A stretch of 64,000 nt of DNA from NCBI RefSeq assembly GCF_011090185.1, contig NZ_JAAFGS010000006.1, positions 124,001-188,000 on the forward strand. Direction: 5' to 3'. The notes under the pieces were generated by a model that was not told where the DNA came from, did not search any database, and saw nothing but the letters and a program-made list of their open reading frames with translations. Shown here in pieces: positions 43,035-51,238 of this stretch (the first letter of the stretch is position 1; each line of letters begins with the position of its first letter). Position numbers and translations under genes: made by a program. This stretch comes from Saccharibacillus alkalitolerans. GTDB taxonomy: Bacteria > Bacillota > Bacilli > Paenibacillales > Paenibacillaceae.

Positions 43035-45053
43035 ATGAGAATACGTTTTGCAGCCAAGTTTATCTTAACGGCTATTATCATTTTGTTGGGTTGTATGCTG
43101 CCAAATTTGGGGGAACAGGCAGAGGCAGCGCAGGAGCGTTATCAGTCGGACGTGAAATTTGAGTTCAAGTATGAGGAAAAGGCGGCCAGAGTGATTCCCC
43201 AAGTTCACGTAACCAAGATTTATTTTGATGACGGTCGTGTGGAGACGAAGCAGCATGAATTCCCGGAGCAGGCTTGGCCTGTATCGAAAGAAGCTCAATC
43301 TTCGGATAGCGAAAATATAAAAGATGACCCGTCGCTGAAAAAGCGGTTTTTCCCTCGCTGCGGATGGGGCGTCGGTACGCATGTGCTGGAGACGGAGACA
43401 GGCCCGAGAGCGTTTACGGTTTATTGCGATTCAACGGTGGACAAAAAAGTGAATCCGAAAATCGATAAAGAAGCAATAAACAATTACGTCTTATATGGAT
43501 ACGATATCGAAAAGAATCGTCTTAGCGTGATACATCATGCACAAAAACATTGGGGCGACCCAGCTCAGCTGGATTTGTATTTTGATTTCGGAGGATACGC
43601 CATTCAAGACGGCAGCGCAGAAACGGATTATAATAAGCGTCAGGTTCGGGTGTACTCGTTGATCAGCAACAAACTGCTGGCGCGAACAACCAATTATCCG
43701 AGAGAAAGCGATGATGGCAAAACGTTGATTTATACCGATTACAAAAAAATATCCAGTGACCCGAAAGTTCTTGCTCAAATTGAGAATTATAACGGTTACA
43801 AAGGTGAATATTTCCTCACGGAAACGATGGTGTTACACGCTGATGGAACCCGAACGAAACAAGAGAGTTACAAAGAGCTGCCGAAAAACATTTTGGCTCA
43901 AGAAAAAATAGATGCCATCACCTATATCTTGTATAAAAATCCGAAGAACGAAAACCGCATGGTCGGTTATCGAACTTCTGCAAATGCGGCAGTCAAACCC
44001 TTATCGCGAGCGGAAGCTTCCAGTACGATGCGTTTTACCAAGGGCAAACGCTTCATGCTTATTCATCAGCAAACCGCCAAAGAAAAAACGATCCGTATCA
44101 TAGATACCGCGACGGCGAAAGTCGTATCGGAGTTTCCGGATATCGGAGGCGGTTTTTTTGAAGAAGTCGGCGATGCGATCGCTTTGTTCCGGTTCGAAAA
44201 AAAGGATTATTACATTCATCTGCCAACCGGAATCATAACTCGTAACATGGAAAATTCCCAACTGATCCAAAAAGGGACGGGCAAATATATCGGTGACCAG
44301 TCAAAGCTGATCTCCATGCAGGTTCCGCCGCAGATGTACGTAAACGGTAACCCGGTGAAGTTTGCAGGCCAGGGCCCTTTTCTGACGATGGATAACCGCT
44401 GGTATGTAGAGGTGAACGATTTTGCAAAAGCGGCGGATGCCACAGTAACCCGTAATGCAAGCGGATTGACGATTACCCGGGGCGCCTACACTATGACCGT
44501 CTCCAAGACCGACAAAACGGCACTGCGTTGGGCTGGACAAACTTTCGTTCCGCTGGAAACGCTGAACGCCAAGCTGGGTATGGCCGGGGGCTTTGTACAT
44601 CCGATCTTGGGGAAAGGATATGAGTCTCAAAGTCTGAGTGTTTTCTCGAAAGACCTGAAGGAAGCGGATGTCATGGCGCGGCCCGATCTGTACGAAGCCA
44701 TTGAAAACTCCCCGCTAAGAGTGGATAACAATTACTATGTGATGCAAAACGGGAAGCCGGCAGCAAAGTCTTTGTCCGAAGCCAGCACCTATCAGTTCCG
44801 GAATTCGACAAAACTGATTTTTAAAGACGGAGCGCTTGTAAATCTGGCGGCTATCCACACTGCAGGCGGGCGGACCTTGCGCAACATCATTTTCGATATC
44901 GATAAATTTACGCAGGTGATTACGGTTTACGGAACGCCCAAGGCAACCCAAACCGGAGGGAAAATGGTCCGCTGGTACGAAATAGAAGGAAAAATATTCG
45001 TAGTTGAAAGCAGCAATAATAATGTAGCCAGCGCATATTATGTGATGAATTAA
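43035..45053 (+). CDS. Large secreted protein with a copper-amine-oxidase-N-like domain
   Basis: 672 residues. A signal peptide ('FILTAIIILLGCMLPNLGEQAEA') is followed by a long region without recognisable family (about 30-430) containing 'FFPRCGWGVGTHVLETETGPRAFTVYCDS' with two cysteines. A segment at about 435-525 ('MYVNGNPVKFAGQGPFLTMDNRWYVEVNDFAKAADATVTRN...FVPLETLNAKLG') matches the copper-amine-oxidase N-terminal-like module common in Paenibacillus surface proteins. That module is not an oxidase. ATG 43035 has GGGAG 8 bases ahead; GTG 43026 lies inside the ribosome site. Base composition is visibly lower in G+C than most neighbours, suggesting a different history. Confidence 0.75.
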   Translation: MRIRFAAKFILTAIIILLGCMLPNLGEQAEAAQERYQSDVKFEFKYEEKAARVIPQVHVTKIYFDDGRVETKQHEFPEQAWPVSKEAQSSDSENIKDDPSLKKRFFPRCGWGVGTHVLETETGPRAFTVYCDSTVDKKVNPKIDKEAINNYVLYGYDIEKNRLSVIHHAQKHWGDPAQLDLYFDFGGYAIQDGSAETDYNKRQVRVYSLISNKLLARTTNYPRESDDGKTLIYTDYKKISSDPKVLAQIENYNGYKGEYFLTETMVLHADGTRTKQESYKELPKNILAQEKIDAITYILYKNPKNENRMVGYRTSANAAVKPLSRAEASSTMRFTKGKRFMLIHQQTAKEKTIRIIDTATAKVVSEFPDIGGGFFEEVGDAIALFRFEKKDYYIHLPTGIITRNMENSQLIQKGTGKYIGDQSKLISMQVPPQMYVNGNPVKFAGQGPFLTMDNRWYVEVNDFAKAADATVTRNASGLTITRGAYTMTVSKTDKTALRWAGQTFVPLETLNAKLGMAGGFVHPILGKGYESQSLSVFSKDLKEADVMARPDLYEAIENSPLRVDNNYYVMQNGKPAAKSLSEASTYQFRNSTKLIFKDGALVNLAAIHTAGGRTLRNIIFDIDKFTQVITVYGTPKATQTGGKMVRWYEIEGKIFVVESSNNNVASAYYVMN

Positions 45054-45073
45054 CGATTAAAGGATCTTAAGCC

Positions 45074-45105
45074 CAAGCCCGTTCCTATATAAGGAATCGG
45101 GCTTG
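45074..45105 (+). terminator. Hairpin after the secreted protein
   Basis: AAGCCCGTTCCT pairs with AGGAATCGGGCTT (one bulge). No T-run follows, so it is a weak terminator. Confidence 0.5.
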
Positions 45106-45138
45106 CTGCTTGTCTGCCTTATCATAAACGCGCAAGTC

Positions 45139-45324
45139 TCACTCCCAAAAGTACTGCATTTCCCGGTACCCGAGATCCCATACTTTCTCATTGCCTTCGA
45201 CCGATATCGACAGCTGAAATATTTCACACAAGGCCTTACTTTGAATAGGAGCAGCAGATAAAATAGGGGAGTTTAGAACGCGCTCAGAAATCCGCTTGAC
45301 AATACCTGAGTTATCCAATAGGAT
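45139..45324 (-). pseudogene. 3' remnant of an unknown gene overlapping the TetR promoter
   Basis: An open minus-strand frame of about 60 codons ends with '...EIFQLSISVEGNEKVWDLGYREMQYFWE' and a stop at 45139. It looks like a real protein C-terminus. Its 5' end stops at an in-frame TAA at 45325 with no start codon or ribosome site. I do not recognise the family. Confidence 0.4.
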
Positions 45325-45350
45325 TTAAAAATAAACTGACTGACTCGTCA
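45296..45350 (+). promoter_or_regulatory. Promoter and candidate operator of the TetR-ABC-OsmC operon
   Basis: TTGACA at 45296-45301, a 17-base spacer and TAGGAT at 45319-45324 form a good sigma-A promoter. Just downstream, TGACTGACTCGTCA (45337-45350) has TGAC/GTCA arms over 6 bases, in the style of TetR-family operators, at the expected transcription start. Autoregulation by the first gene product is likely (inference). Confidence 0.6.
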
Positions 45351-45369
45351 ATCGGGGAGGGGATGCAGA

Positions 45370-46020
45370 TTGCCTAACGATGAATCCAAGGAAGAATCGC
45401 GCAAAGAACTGATCGATCGAAAAGCTCAATTGACGGAGATTGCTTTGGAGAAGTTTGCCAAGCTCGGCTATCATCAAACGAAAATATCTGACATCGTATC
45501 CGAAGCGGGCGTCGCTCAAGGCACATTCTATTGGCATTTCAAAAGCAAGGAAGCGATCGGGCTGGAGATTATCGAGCAGGGCAAGGAGCGGCTGCTGCAG
45601 GTGATCGACCAGGGTTATCGCCAAGATCCCGGAGAGATCGAGGATATGGTGCGGGCTTCGGAAGCTTTGTTTCTCCGATTGTTCGCTTTCGCTGCGGATA
45701 ATCGTCATCTGATGGAAATTCTGCTGATGGGCAATGGAGCCGATCAGACGATCAGGCAGAGCATTTCCGCCGCCCGAAACGCGATGGAGCAGGGCTTCAG
45801 GCGCAATATTCAAAGGGCGAAAGAGCTGCATATGCTGCCGGAAGGCATCGACGTCGAGCTTCGCGCCGCTCTGCTGATGAGCATGTGCGAAGGCCTGCTC
45901 TCGCGCTGGCTGTTCGGCTCGGACGACATGTATGCCAAGATCGCGGAGTCTACTGCCGGGCAGTTGGCGAGCGAGTTGGCGAATTTCGAGTTTTACGGAT
46001 TAATGGGAAAGCCTAGATAA
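45370..46020 (+). CDS. TetR/AcrR family transcriptional regulator
   Basis: 216 residues. The N-terminal helix-turn-helix (about 18-65) reads 'LTEIALEKFAKLGYHQTKISDIVSEAGVAQGTFYWHFKSKEAI', the standard TetR pattern with YWHFKSKE. A helical ligand-binding domain follows. Start TTG 45370, with GGGGAGGGG about 7 bases ahead; the nearby ATG at 45363 is in a frame that stops at once. It begins 20 bases upstream of an ABC importer and probably represses the whole operon until a ligand binds. Confidence 0.88.
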   Translation: MPNDESKEESRKELIDRKAQLTEIALEKFAKLGYHQTKISDIVSEAGVAQGTFYWHFKSKEAIGLEIIEQGKERLLQVIDQGYRQDPGEIEDMVRASEALFLRLFAFAADNRHLMEILLMGNGADQTIRQSISAARNAMEQGFRRNIQRAKELHMLPEGIDVELRAALLMSMCEGLLSRWLFGSDDMYAKIAESTAGQLASELANFEFYGLMGKPR

Positions 46021-46040
46021 GCGGATAAGGGGAGAAAAAG

Positions 46041-46862
46041 ATGATTAAACGTAAAATGGCAGGAATGACTCTCGCGGCATTGACAACGTTCAGCCTGGTT
46101 CTGAGCGCGTGCGGAGGCAGCTCGAACTCGGGAGCGGCATCCGGGAACGAATTGGAGCAGATCAAAAAAGCCGGCGTGATCAAGGTCGGCACGATGGGGA
46201 CTTATCCGCCGTACACCTTTTTGAACGAGCAAAAAGAAGTCGACGGTTTCGATCCGGACATCGCCAAAGAAATCGCCAAGCGAATCGGAGTCAAGGCGGA
46301 ATTCACGACCCAGGAATTTTCCGGACTGATCCCGAGCCTGCAGGCCAAAAAGTTCGATGTCGTGGTCAGTCAGGTGACGATCACGGACGAACGCAAAAAG
46401 CAGATCGATTTTACCGATCCTTACATCAAGAACCAGGTCAAAATCATCGTGAACGAGAGCAACAGCGATATCACCAAGCTGGAAGATTTCAAAGGAAAAA
46501 AAGTCGGAGTCGGACTCGGCACCAACGACGAAACGTATCTGCGCACCGAAGCTCTGCCGAAAGTCGGCGATTTCGACATCAAAACGTACGATGACGTCAT
46601 TACGTCGCTGAAAGACCTGGACGCGGGCCGCATCGACGCCACGATCAACAATCTGTATGCCCTGAAGCCGATCGTGGACGAGAACGGGTTCAAGATCAAA
46701 GCCGTAGGCGAGCCGATCAAATCGGACGAAGCCGGCATCGCTCTTCGCAAAGACAATGCGCAGCTGCAGGAGGCCATGAACAAAGCTTTGGCGGATATGA
46801 AGGCGGACGGCACCTACGATACGATTTTCGAAAAATGGTTCGGCGAAGCGCCGGCCAACTAA
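46041..46862 (+). CDS. Polar amino-acid ABC transporter substrate-binding lipoprotein
   Basis: 273 residues. Lipobox 'LVLSAC' (Cys about 24), then a short linker and a class-3 binding fold. Visible parts are 'VIKVGTMGTYPPYTFLNEQKEVDGFDPDIAKEIAKRIGV', 'VVVSQVTITDERKKQIDFTDPYI', 'GKKVGVGLGTNDETYLR' and 'DAGRIDATINNLYALKPIV'. The Arg of 'ITDERK' that binds the amino-acid carboxylate is present. The ligand is unknown; the style is close to cystine and arginine binders. It begins 20 bases after the TetR gene. Confidence 0.9.
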   Translation: MIKRKMAGMTLAALTTFSLVLSACGGSSNSGAASGNELEQIKKAGVIKVGTMGTYPPYTFLNEQKEVDGFDPDIAKEIAKRIGVKAEFTTQEFSGLIPSLQAKKFDVVVSQVTITDERKKQIDFTDPYIKNQVKIIVNESNSDITKLEDFKGKKVGVGLGTNDETYLRTEALPKVGDFDIKTYDDVITSLKDLDAGRIDATINNLYALKPIVDENGFKIKAVGEPIKSDEAGIALRKDNAQLQEAMNKALADMKADGTYDTIFEKWFGEAPAN

Positions 46863-46904
46863 AAACCGGAACATTCGCCCTCCGGCAGAAAGGCGGTAGA
46901 ATCC

Positions 46905-47549
46905 ATGCAGCTCGTGTTCGACAATCTGCCCTTCTTGCTGAAGGGCGCAGGGTTTACGTTATTGCTGACGGTCGTGTCCATGTTCTTCGGTCTGATGATC
47001 GGATTGGTCGTGGCGATCGCCCGCCTCAAAGGGAATCGGCCGATTCGGTGGTTGGCCCGCGCCTATGTCTCCATCATCCGGGGTACGCCGCTTCTGGTAC
47101 AGATCGTCATTATTTATTACGGGGTCGTGGATTACGGGATTACGCTGGGTTCTCTGACCGCGGCCTATATCGCGCTCAGCGTAAATGCCGGCGCGTATTT
47201 GTCCGAGACGTTTCGCGGAGCGATTCTCTCGGTTCCCAAAGGGCAGCTGGAAGCCGCTTACTCGACCGGCATGACGCCCTGGCAGGCGATGCGCCGGGTC
47301 GTGCTGCCTCAAGCGATGCGCATCGCGATACCGCCTATGGGCAATACCTTTATCGGCATGCTCAAAGAAACGTCGCTCGTTTCGGTCATTACGGTCAGCG
47401 AACTGCTTCGTCAAGCGCAGCTGCTGATTGCTCAATATTATCAATATATGCCTTTTTATCTGGCGATCGGCGTGATGTATTGGGTCATGAGCACCGGGCT
47501 GTCTTTCATCTTGGAACGCTTCGAACGCAGGTTGGCCAAAGCTTACTGA
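46905..47549 (+). CDS. Polar amino-acid ABC transporter permease
   Basis: 214 residues, about five membrane helices ('FLLKGAGFTLLLTVVSMFFGLMIGLVVAIARL', 'ISIIRGTPLLVQIVIIYYGVV' with V in place of I at the start). The coupling loop is 'EAAYSTGMTPWQAMRRVVLPQAMRIAIP'. It forms the channel for the preceding binding protein and following ATPase. ATG 46905 has AAAGGCGG upstream. Confidence 0.9.
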   Translation: MQLVFDNLPFLLKGAGFTLLLTVVSMFFGLMIGLVVAIARLKGNRPIRWLARAYVSIIRGTPLLVQIVIIYYGVVDYGITLGSLTAAYIALSVNAGAYLSETFRGAILSVPKGQLEAAYSTGMTPWQAMRRVVLPQAMRIAIPPMGNTFIGMLKETSLVSVITVSELLRQAQLLIAQYYQYMPFYLAIGVMYWVMSTGLSFILERFERRLAKAY

Positions 47550-47565
47550 ACATGGAGATGACGCG

Positions 47566-48312
47566 ATGATCACGACGACAGGTTTATCCAAACATTTTCA
47601 GGATCTTGAGGTGCTGAAAAATATCAATCTTCAGGTCGCCGCGCAGGATATCGTGGTCGTGCTGGGGCCGAGCGGTTCGGGCAAAAGCACGCTTCTGCGC
47701 TGTCTGAACGGCCTGGAAGACATCTCGGGCGGCAGCTTCGAAGTCAACGGCATTCGGGTGGACGCGGCGGCTTCCAAGCGTGCGCGTCAGCTGGCCACGC
47801 GGGAGATTCGGAGACAGAGCGGCATGGTGTTTCAGCAGTTCAATCTGTATCCGCACATGACCGCGCTCGGCAACGTGACCGAAGGTTTGATTACGGTGAA
47901 AAAGCTGCCCAAAGAGCAGGCCGTAGCGATCGGCCGCAAGCTTCTGGGCCGCGTCGGGCTTGCGGACCGGGAAGACTACTATCCGTCCCGCCTTTCGGGC
48001 GGACAGCAGCAGCGGGTCGCGATCGCCCGTTCGCTGGCGATGGAACCGGCCGTCATGCTGTTCGACGAACCGACTTCCGCTTTGGATCCCGAGCTGGTCG
48101 GCGAAGTGCTGAGCGTCATGCGGGAGCTGGCTCAAGAAGGCATGACGATGCTGGTCGTGTCGCACGAAATGAAGTTCGCCCGCGAAGTGGCCACCAAAGT
48201 CGTGCTGATGGCGGAAGGGAACATCGTCGAGGAAGCGGCTCCGCAGCGCTTTTTCGAAGATCCGCAGCAGGAACGGACACGGAAGTTTTTGCGGCAGATC
48301 AATGAAATTTAA
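47566..48312 (+). CDS. Polar amino-acid ABC transporter ATP-binding protein
   Basis: 248 residues. Walker A 'GPSGSGKST' at 34-42, Q-loop 'GMVFQQFNLYPHMT', signature 'LSGGQQQR', Walker B '[14 protein letters not shown]' and switch 'VVSHEMKFA'. It is a paralogue of the ATPase at 16324. It starts 16 bases after the permease stop. Confidence 0.92.
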   Translation: MITTTGLSKHFQDLEVLKNINLQVAAQDIVVVLGPSGSGKSTLLRCLNGLEDISGGSFEVNGIRVDAAASKRARQLATREIRRQSGMVFQQFNLYPHMTALGNVTEGLITVKKLPKEQAVAIGRKLLGRVGLADREDYYPSRLSGGQQQRVAIARSLAMEPAVMLFDEPTSALDPELVGEVLSVMRELAQEGMTMLVVSHEMKFAREVATKVVLMAEGNIVEEAAPQRFFEDPQQERTRKFLRQINEI

Positions 48313-48334
48313 GATTAAGGAAGAAGGTTAAATC

Positions 48335-48769
48335 ATGAAAGTATCGACAATCTGGAGAGGCAACCGCAAGTTCGATTCGACCGGGCCGTCCGGTTATTCC
48401 GTAGGCATGGACGCCACGCCGAAATACGGCGGCAGCGGCGAAGGCATGACTCCGATGGAACTGCTGCTGGCCGGACTCGGGGGCTGCATGGGGATCGATA
48501 TCACCATGATTTTGGATCGGTTTTTGTCCGACATTACGCGCATCGAGATCGAAGCGGACGGAACGCGGAAAGAAACCAATCCGTCGGGCTTTACGTCGAT
48601 CGATCTCTTTTTCCATATCGACGGAACTGTTCCCGACTACCGGATCTGGAAAGCGCTGCTGATGGCCGAAGAGAAATACTGCGCGGTCTCCGACTCGCTC
48701 AAAGCGGATATTAACCTGCGTTTGATCCTTAACGGGGTAGAAGTGCAGAAACCGGAAAAGTCCGTCTGA
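48335..48769 (+). CDS. OsmC family peroxiredoxin-like protein
   Basis: 144 residues. The two redox cysteines of the family are present: C51 in 'LAGLGGCMGIDI' and C116 in 'EEKYCAVSDSL'. The fold signature 'GGSGEGMTPMELLLAGLGGC' is typical. OsmC/Ohr/YhfA proteins reduce organic hydroperoxides, or in the YhfA-like group have unknown substrates. It lies 22 bases after the ATPase gene, so it is the last gene of the TetR-ABC operon. A terminator follows. Confidence 0.9.
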   Translation: MKVSTIWRGNRKFDSTGPSGYSVGMDATPKYGGSGEGMTPMELLLAGLGGCMGIDITMILDRFLSDITRIEIEADGTRKETNPSGFTSIDLFFHIDGTVPDYRIWKALLMAEEKYCAVSDSLKADINLRLILNGVEVQKPEKSV

Positions 48770-48784
48770 GGAGCCTGCTTAATA

Positions 48785-48825
48785 AAAAATGCGTCGGCGT
48801 TCAATAACGCTGACGGCATTTTTAT
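48785..48825 (+). terminator. Intrinsic terminator after the OsmC gene
   Basis: AATGCGTCGGCGTT pairs with AACGCTGACGGCATT (one bulge, one mismatch), ending in TTTTTATTTT. Confidence 0.85.
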
Positions 48826-48894
48826 TTTGCGGCGGGCATGGGCGGCAACCCGGCGCTGCGATCACCCGATTCCGTTTCGCGATGCGGTTAGACG

Positions 48895-49446
48895 TTAAGG
48901 CTGATACCGCGTCACGTCCACCGCCACATGCTCCAGCTTCGTTTTGCTGAGCGAATGGTAAGGCGCGTAAATCGTAACGAACCGGTCTTCCAGCGGGAAC
49001 GTCAGCATGTCGGTTTTGCCGACTTTGTACCATTTTCCTTTGACGTTGTTCGAGTTGGGCAGGGTGACGATCGTACCTTTGTAGCTGTAGGAATCGTCGC
49101 GCGGAGACACGGAAACTTTCATGTATTTGAAAGAAAAGGTCACGCTGTCGCTGCCGGCGGCCACCTTTTTAAAGGCGTCGCCCGTGATCATGCGGCTCGG
49201 TACGTAAGGCGTTTCGAAATCGTCGAACGCGGCGAAAGCTTTTACGATTTGTTTATACTGAGCGGCTGTATACGGAACGTCGCTTACCGTGAAGTTCGCT
49301 TTTTGGGAAGCTTTGGCGGCAGCGGGAGCCGCTGCGGAGCTGACGGCGCCGCCTGCCGCCGGAGCCGCTTGTGCCGATCCCAATCCTGTTCCTGTCAAAA
49401 GTACGCCTGCGGCGAGAGAAGCCGCGATCCATTGCGGGTAACGCAT
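48895..49446 (-). CDS. Secreted protein of unknown function
   Basis: 183 residues. Signal peptide 'MRYPQWIAASLAAGVLLTGT' with cleavage near AQA-AP, then an Ala/Gly-rich linker (about 28-48). The compact domain contains 'FDDFETPYVPSRMITGDAFKKV', 'VTFSFKYMKVSVSPRDDSYSYKG' and a beta-rich end. I recognise no family. ATG 49446 has AAGGAG about 11 bases upstream. Monocistronic. Confidence 0.7.
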   Translation of the reverse strand: MRYPQWIAASLAAGVLLTGTGLGSAQAAPAAGGAVSSAAAPAAAKASQKANFTVSDVPYTAAQYKQIVKAFAAFDDFETPYVPSRMITGDAFKKVAAGSDSVTFSFKYMKVSVSPRDDSYSYKGTIVTLPNSNNVKGKWYKVGKTDMLTFPLEDRFVTIYAPYHSLSKTKLEHVAVDVTRYQP

Positions 49447-49599
49447 GATTCATCCATCTCCTTCGTGTCTGGTTTTCTTCTACGGTCTTATCTTAACCAA
49501 GGAATGTATCGATTTTAGAGCCGAATTGTATCCAAGCTGTAAACAAGTTTTTTCAGAATGGAAAAGTCTAAGCCGGCGCTTTTTCGCAGGGAGCGAACG

Positions 49600-49974
49600 T
49601 TATAAGTTGCCGACTATCGTCACGTATTCTCCCGCTTCCAGCGCTTCGCGCGCCCAACGCGCGAACTCGCGTACGAAAGCCGCCTCGGCCGGATCGACCG
49701 GCCGCAGCGCCTCCAGTTCGCGGACGATCTCCTCCCAGATTTTTGCCGGAACAGGGTTGTCCCAGCAGGGATCGAACGCTTCGACCGATTCGCCGTTTTC
49801 GGGATCGACGAGCGGATAACGGCTCCGGATACGGGAGATCACGAATTCGGCGTCGGTCTCATACAGGAAAACAGACTGGAACCCGGGTACAGGATCGCCG
49901 CCGCGCGCCGGATAGAACTCGAAGCCTATGCCGTGCGCCGATGCGGCATCACGCAGTTTCATCACGCGCTTCAT
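49600..49974 (-). CDS. Small cytoplasmic protein of unknown function
   Basis: 124 residues. Acidic and mostly helical C-terminal half ('EEIVRELEALRPVDPAEAAFVREFARWAREALEAGEYVTIVGNL'-like, shown in part); the N-terminal half includes 'SVFLYETDAEFVISRIRSRYP'. No motif I can assign and no membrane segment. The open frame extends to TTG 49998, but ATG 49974 has a better-placed upstream purine-rich site (GGCAGG). Confidence 0.6.
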   Translation of the reverse strand: MKRVMKLRDAASAHGIGFEFYPARGGDPVPGFQSVFLYETDAEFVISRIRSRYPLVDPENGESVEAFDPCWDNPVPAKIWEEIVRELEALRPVDPAEAAFVREFARWAREALEAGEYVTIVGNL

Positions 49975-50143
49975 GCCGTTCGCCTGCCTTTTTTTCAAAT
50001 TGACGGAGCCCCGAATTCCGCGGATGGCTTGAAGAGGAAGTCAGCCGCGAAACGGAGTATTTCCTGGAGCAAAGGGGTTAAAAGCTTATCCATACTCTAA
50101 AAGGTTCACATCCATGAAAGCCACGATTACTCCAAGCTATTCG

Positions 50144-50797
50144 TTAGCCTGCTCGTCTGCCTCTTGGCCTATCGAGTCTATTTCCGTTTTGAATAATACG
50201 CTGACGGCATACCGGGCAATTGAAAGCCGAGATATGAATAGGTACATTTTGCAAAGAATAGTCACAGTAAGGGCAATCCGCACCATATTTTCCGTAAAAT
50301 AAAAGATGAACAATGCCGATCATGGCAAGACCCCACATTAACGCGTCATGACCGACAAAGTCCGTTCTGCTTAGGAAAAACAGAATCAATACATAAATGC
50401 CGGCGTTGATAAAAGACTCTGTCCGATCTCTTCGGAGTTCACAAGGATGTTTTGTTGGGTCGGGCTTTTTCCATTCGGCGAATATGGGTTTCAGAACTTT
50501 TGGATTCAACGGGTCCGCGGCGCCTCGCTTGCTATTAATTACGATAGCGAGTAAAACAGGAAGGAATAAACTCAATAAGAAAGAATCAACATCGAATGAC
50601 CAAGAGAATGCTGAAGAAAACATGATAATCATTCCTGAGGAAAAGGTTAAGATAATTGATATAAGGGCATATTTAAAATTGATTTTGGCCGCAAAAGCAT
50701 TTCTGCCTAAAAATTGAGTGAAAGTCAATAAACTGAAAATTAAAGTTCCACAAATTCCAGCTCGAAGAAAAAAGTCGACAATAGGAATATTTTTCAT
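50144..50797 (-). CDS. Membrane protein with C-terminal zinc-ribbon-like motif
   Basis: 217 residues. About four or five hydrophobic segments ('FFLRAGICGTLIFSLLTFTQFL', 'YALISIILTFSSGMIIMF', 'FLLSLFLPVLLAIVI', 'NAGIYVLILFFLSR', 'MWGLAMIGIVHLLF') are followed by two CxxC pairs, 'CPYCDYSLQ' and 'FNCPVCRQR', which could bind one zinc on the cytoplasmic side. The function is unknown. Lower G+C than its neighbours. ATG 50797 follows AAAAGGAG. Confidence 0.7.
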   Translation of the reverse strand: MKNIPIVDFFLRAGICGTLIFSLLTFTQFLGRNAFAAKINFKYALISIILTFSSGMIIMFSSAFSWSFDVDSFLLSLFLPVLLAIVINSKRGAADPLNPKVLKPIFAEWKKPDPTKHPCELRRDRTESFINAGIYVLILFFLSRTDFVGHDALMWGLAMIGIVHLLFYGKYGADCPYCDYSLQNVPIHISAFNCPVCRQRIIQNGNRLDRPRGRRAG

Positions 50798-51006
50798 CTC
50801 CTTTTAAAATTAAGATTGATTAATATAACAAATGTCTATTCAATATAATTCCTTTTATTATAGAAGGAGGAATAAGCGAGAGCAATAGAACTGAGGAAGC
50901 AAGGCCCAAGGCTCAAGATTTTGGAAAAATTCGGTGTCATTTAGGAGAAAGCGGCCCGCGTTATATCTTTTTGAACAGTCATAAATCCTAAATATAAGCA
51001 TGCAAA
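50798..51006. other. Gap with a relic protein-coding motif
   Basis: About 210 A+T-rich bases. At 50882-50919 the plus strand encodes RAIELRKQGPR followed by 'KILEKFGVI' and a stop, and resembles 42805-42835. No complete gene is present. Confidence 0.4.
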
Positions 51007-51147
51007 ATGGCGATGGAAGAGCAGCGCAATTTGACCGAACAGATGGTGGCAAGCTTCCGCGAACTCGAAAGTCTGATCGTCGGATTGAGCGAGCTTGTGG
51101 GCGATTCCGACAATGAGGATACGGAAAAATCGCTTAAGACGGCCTAA
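51007..51147 (+). CDS. Short ORF, possibly the C-terminal relic of a larger protein
   Basis: 46 codons read 'MAMEEQRNLTEQMVASFREL', then 'ESLIVGLSELVGDSDNEDTEK' to a stop at 51147. The helical, Gln/Glu-rich pattern resembles the end of a chemoreceptor or coiled-coil protein. There is no ribosome site, so it may be untranslated. It is followed by a strong terminator at 51182, which suggests it is the 3' remnant of a gene once transcribed here. Confidence 0.35.
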   Translation: MAMEEQRNLTEQMVASFRELESLIVGLSELVGDSDNEDTEKSLKTA

Positions 51148-51181
51148 TCGCCTAAGAGCACTGTCCGATGCGGAGTTAGCA

Positions 51182-51222
51182 AACAGGAAAAAGCCTGCGG
51201 TTTTCGCAGGCTTTTTCCTGTT
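51182..51222. terminator. Strong bidirectional terminator
   Basis: An 18-bp perfect stem (51182-51199 with 51205-51222) has a 5-base loop. An A-run and a T-run lie inside the arms. It serves the siderophore operon that ends at 51239 on the minus strand. Confidence 0.9.
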
Positions 51223-51238
51223 ATTCATCGGCTGAGCT

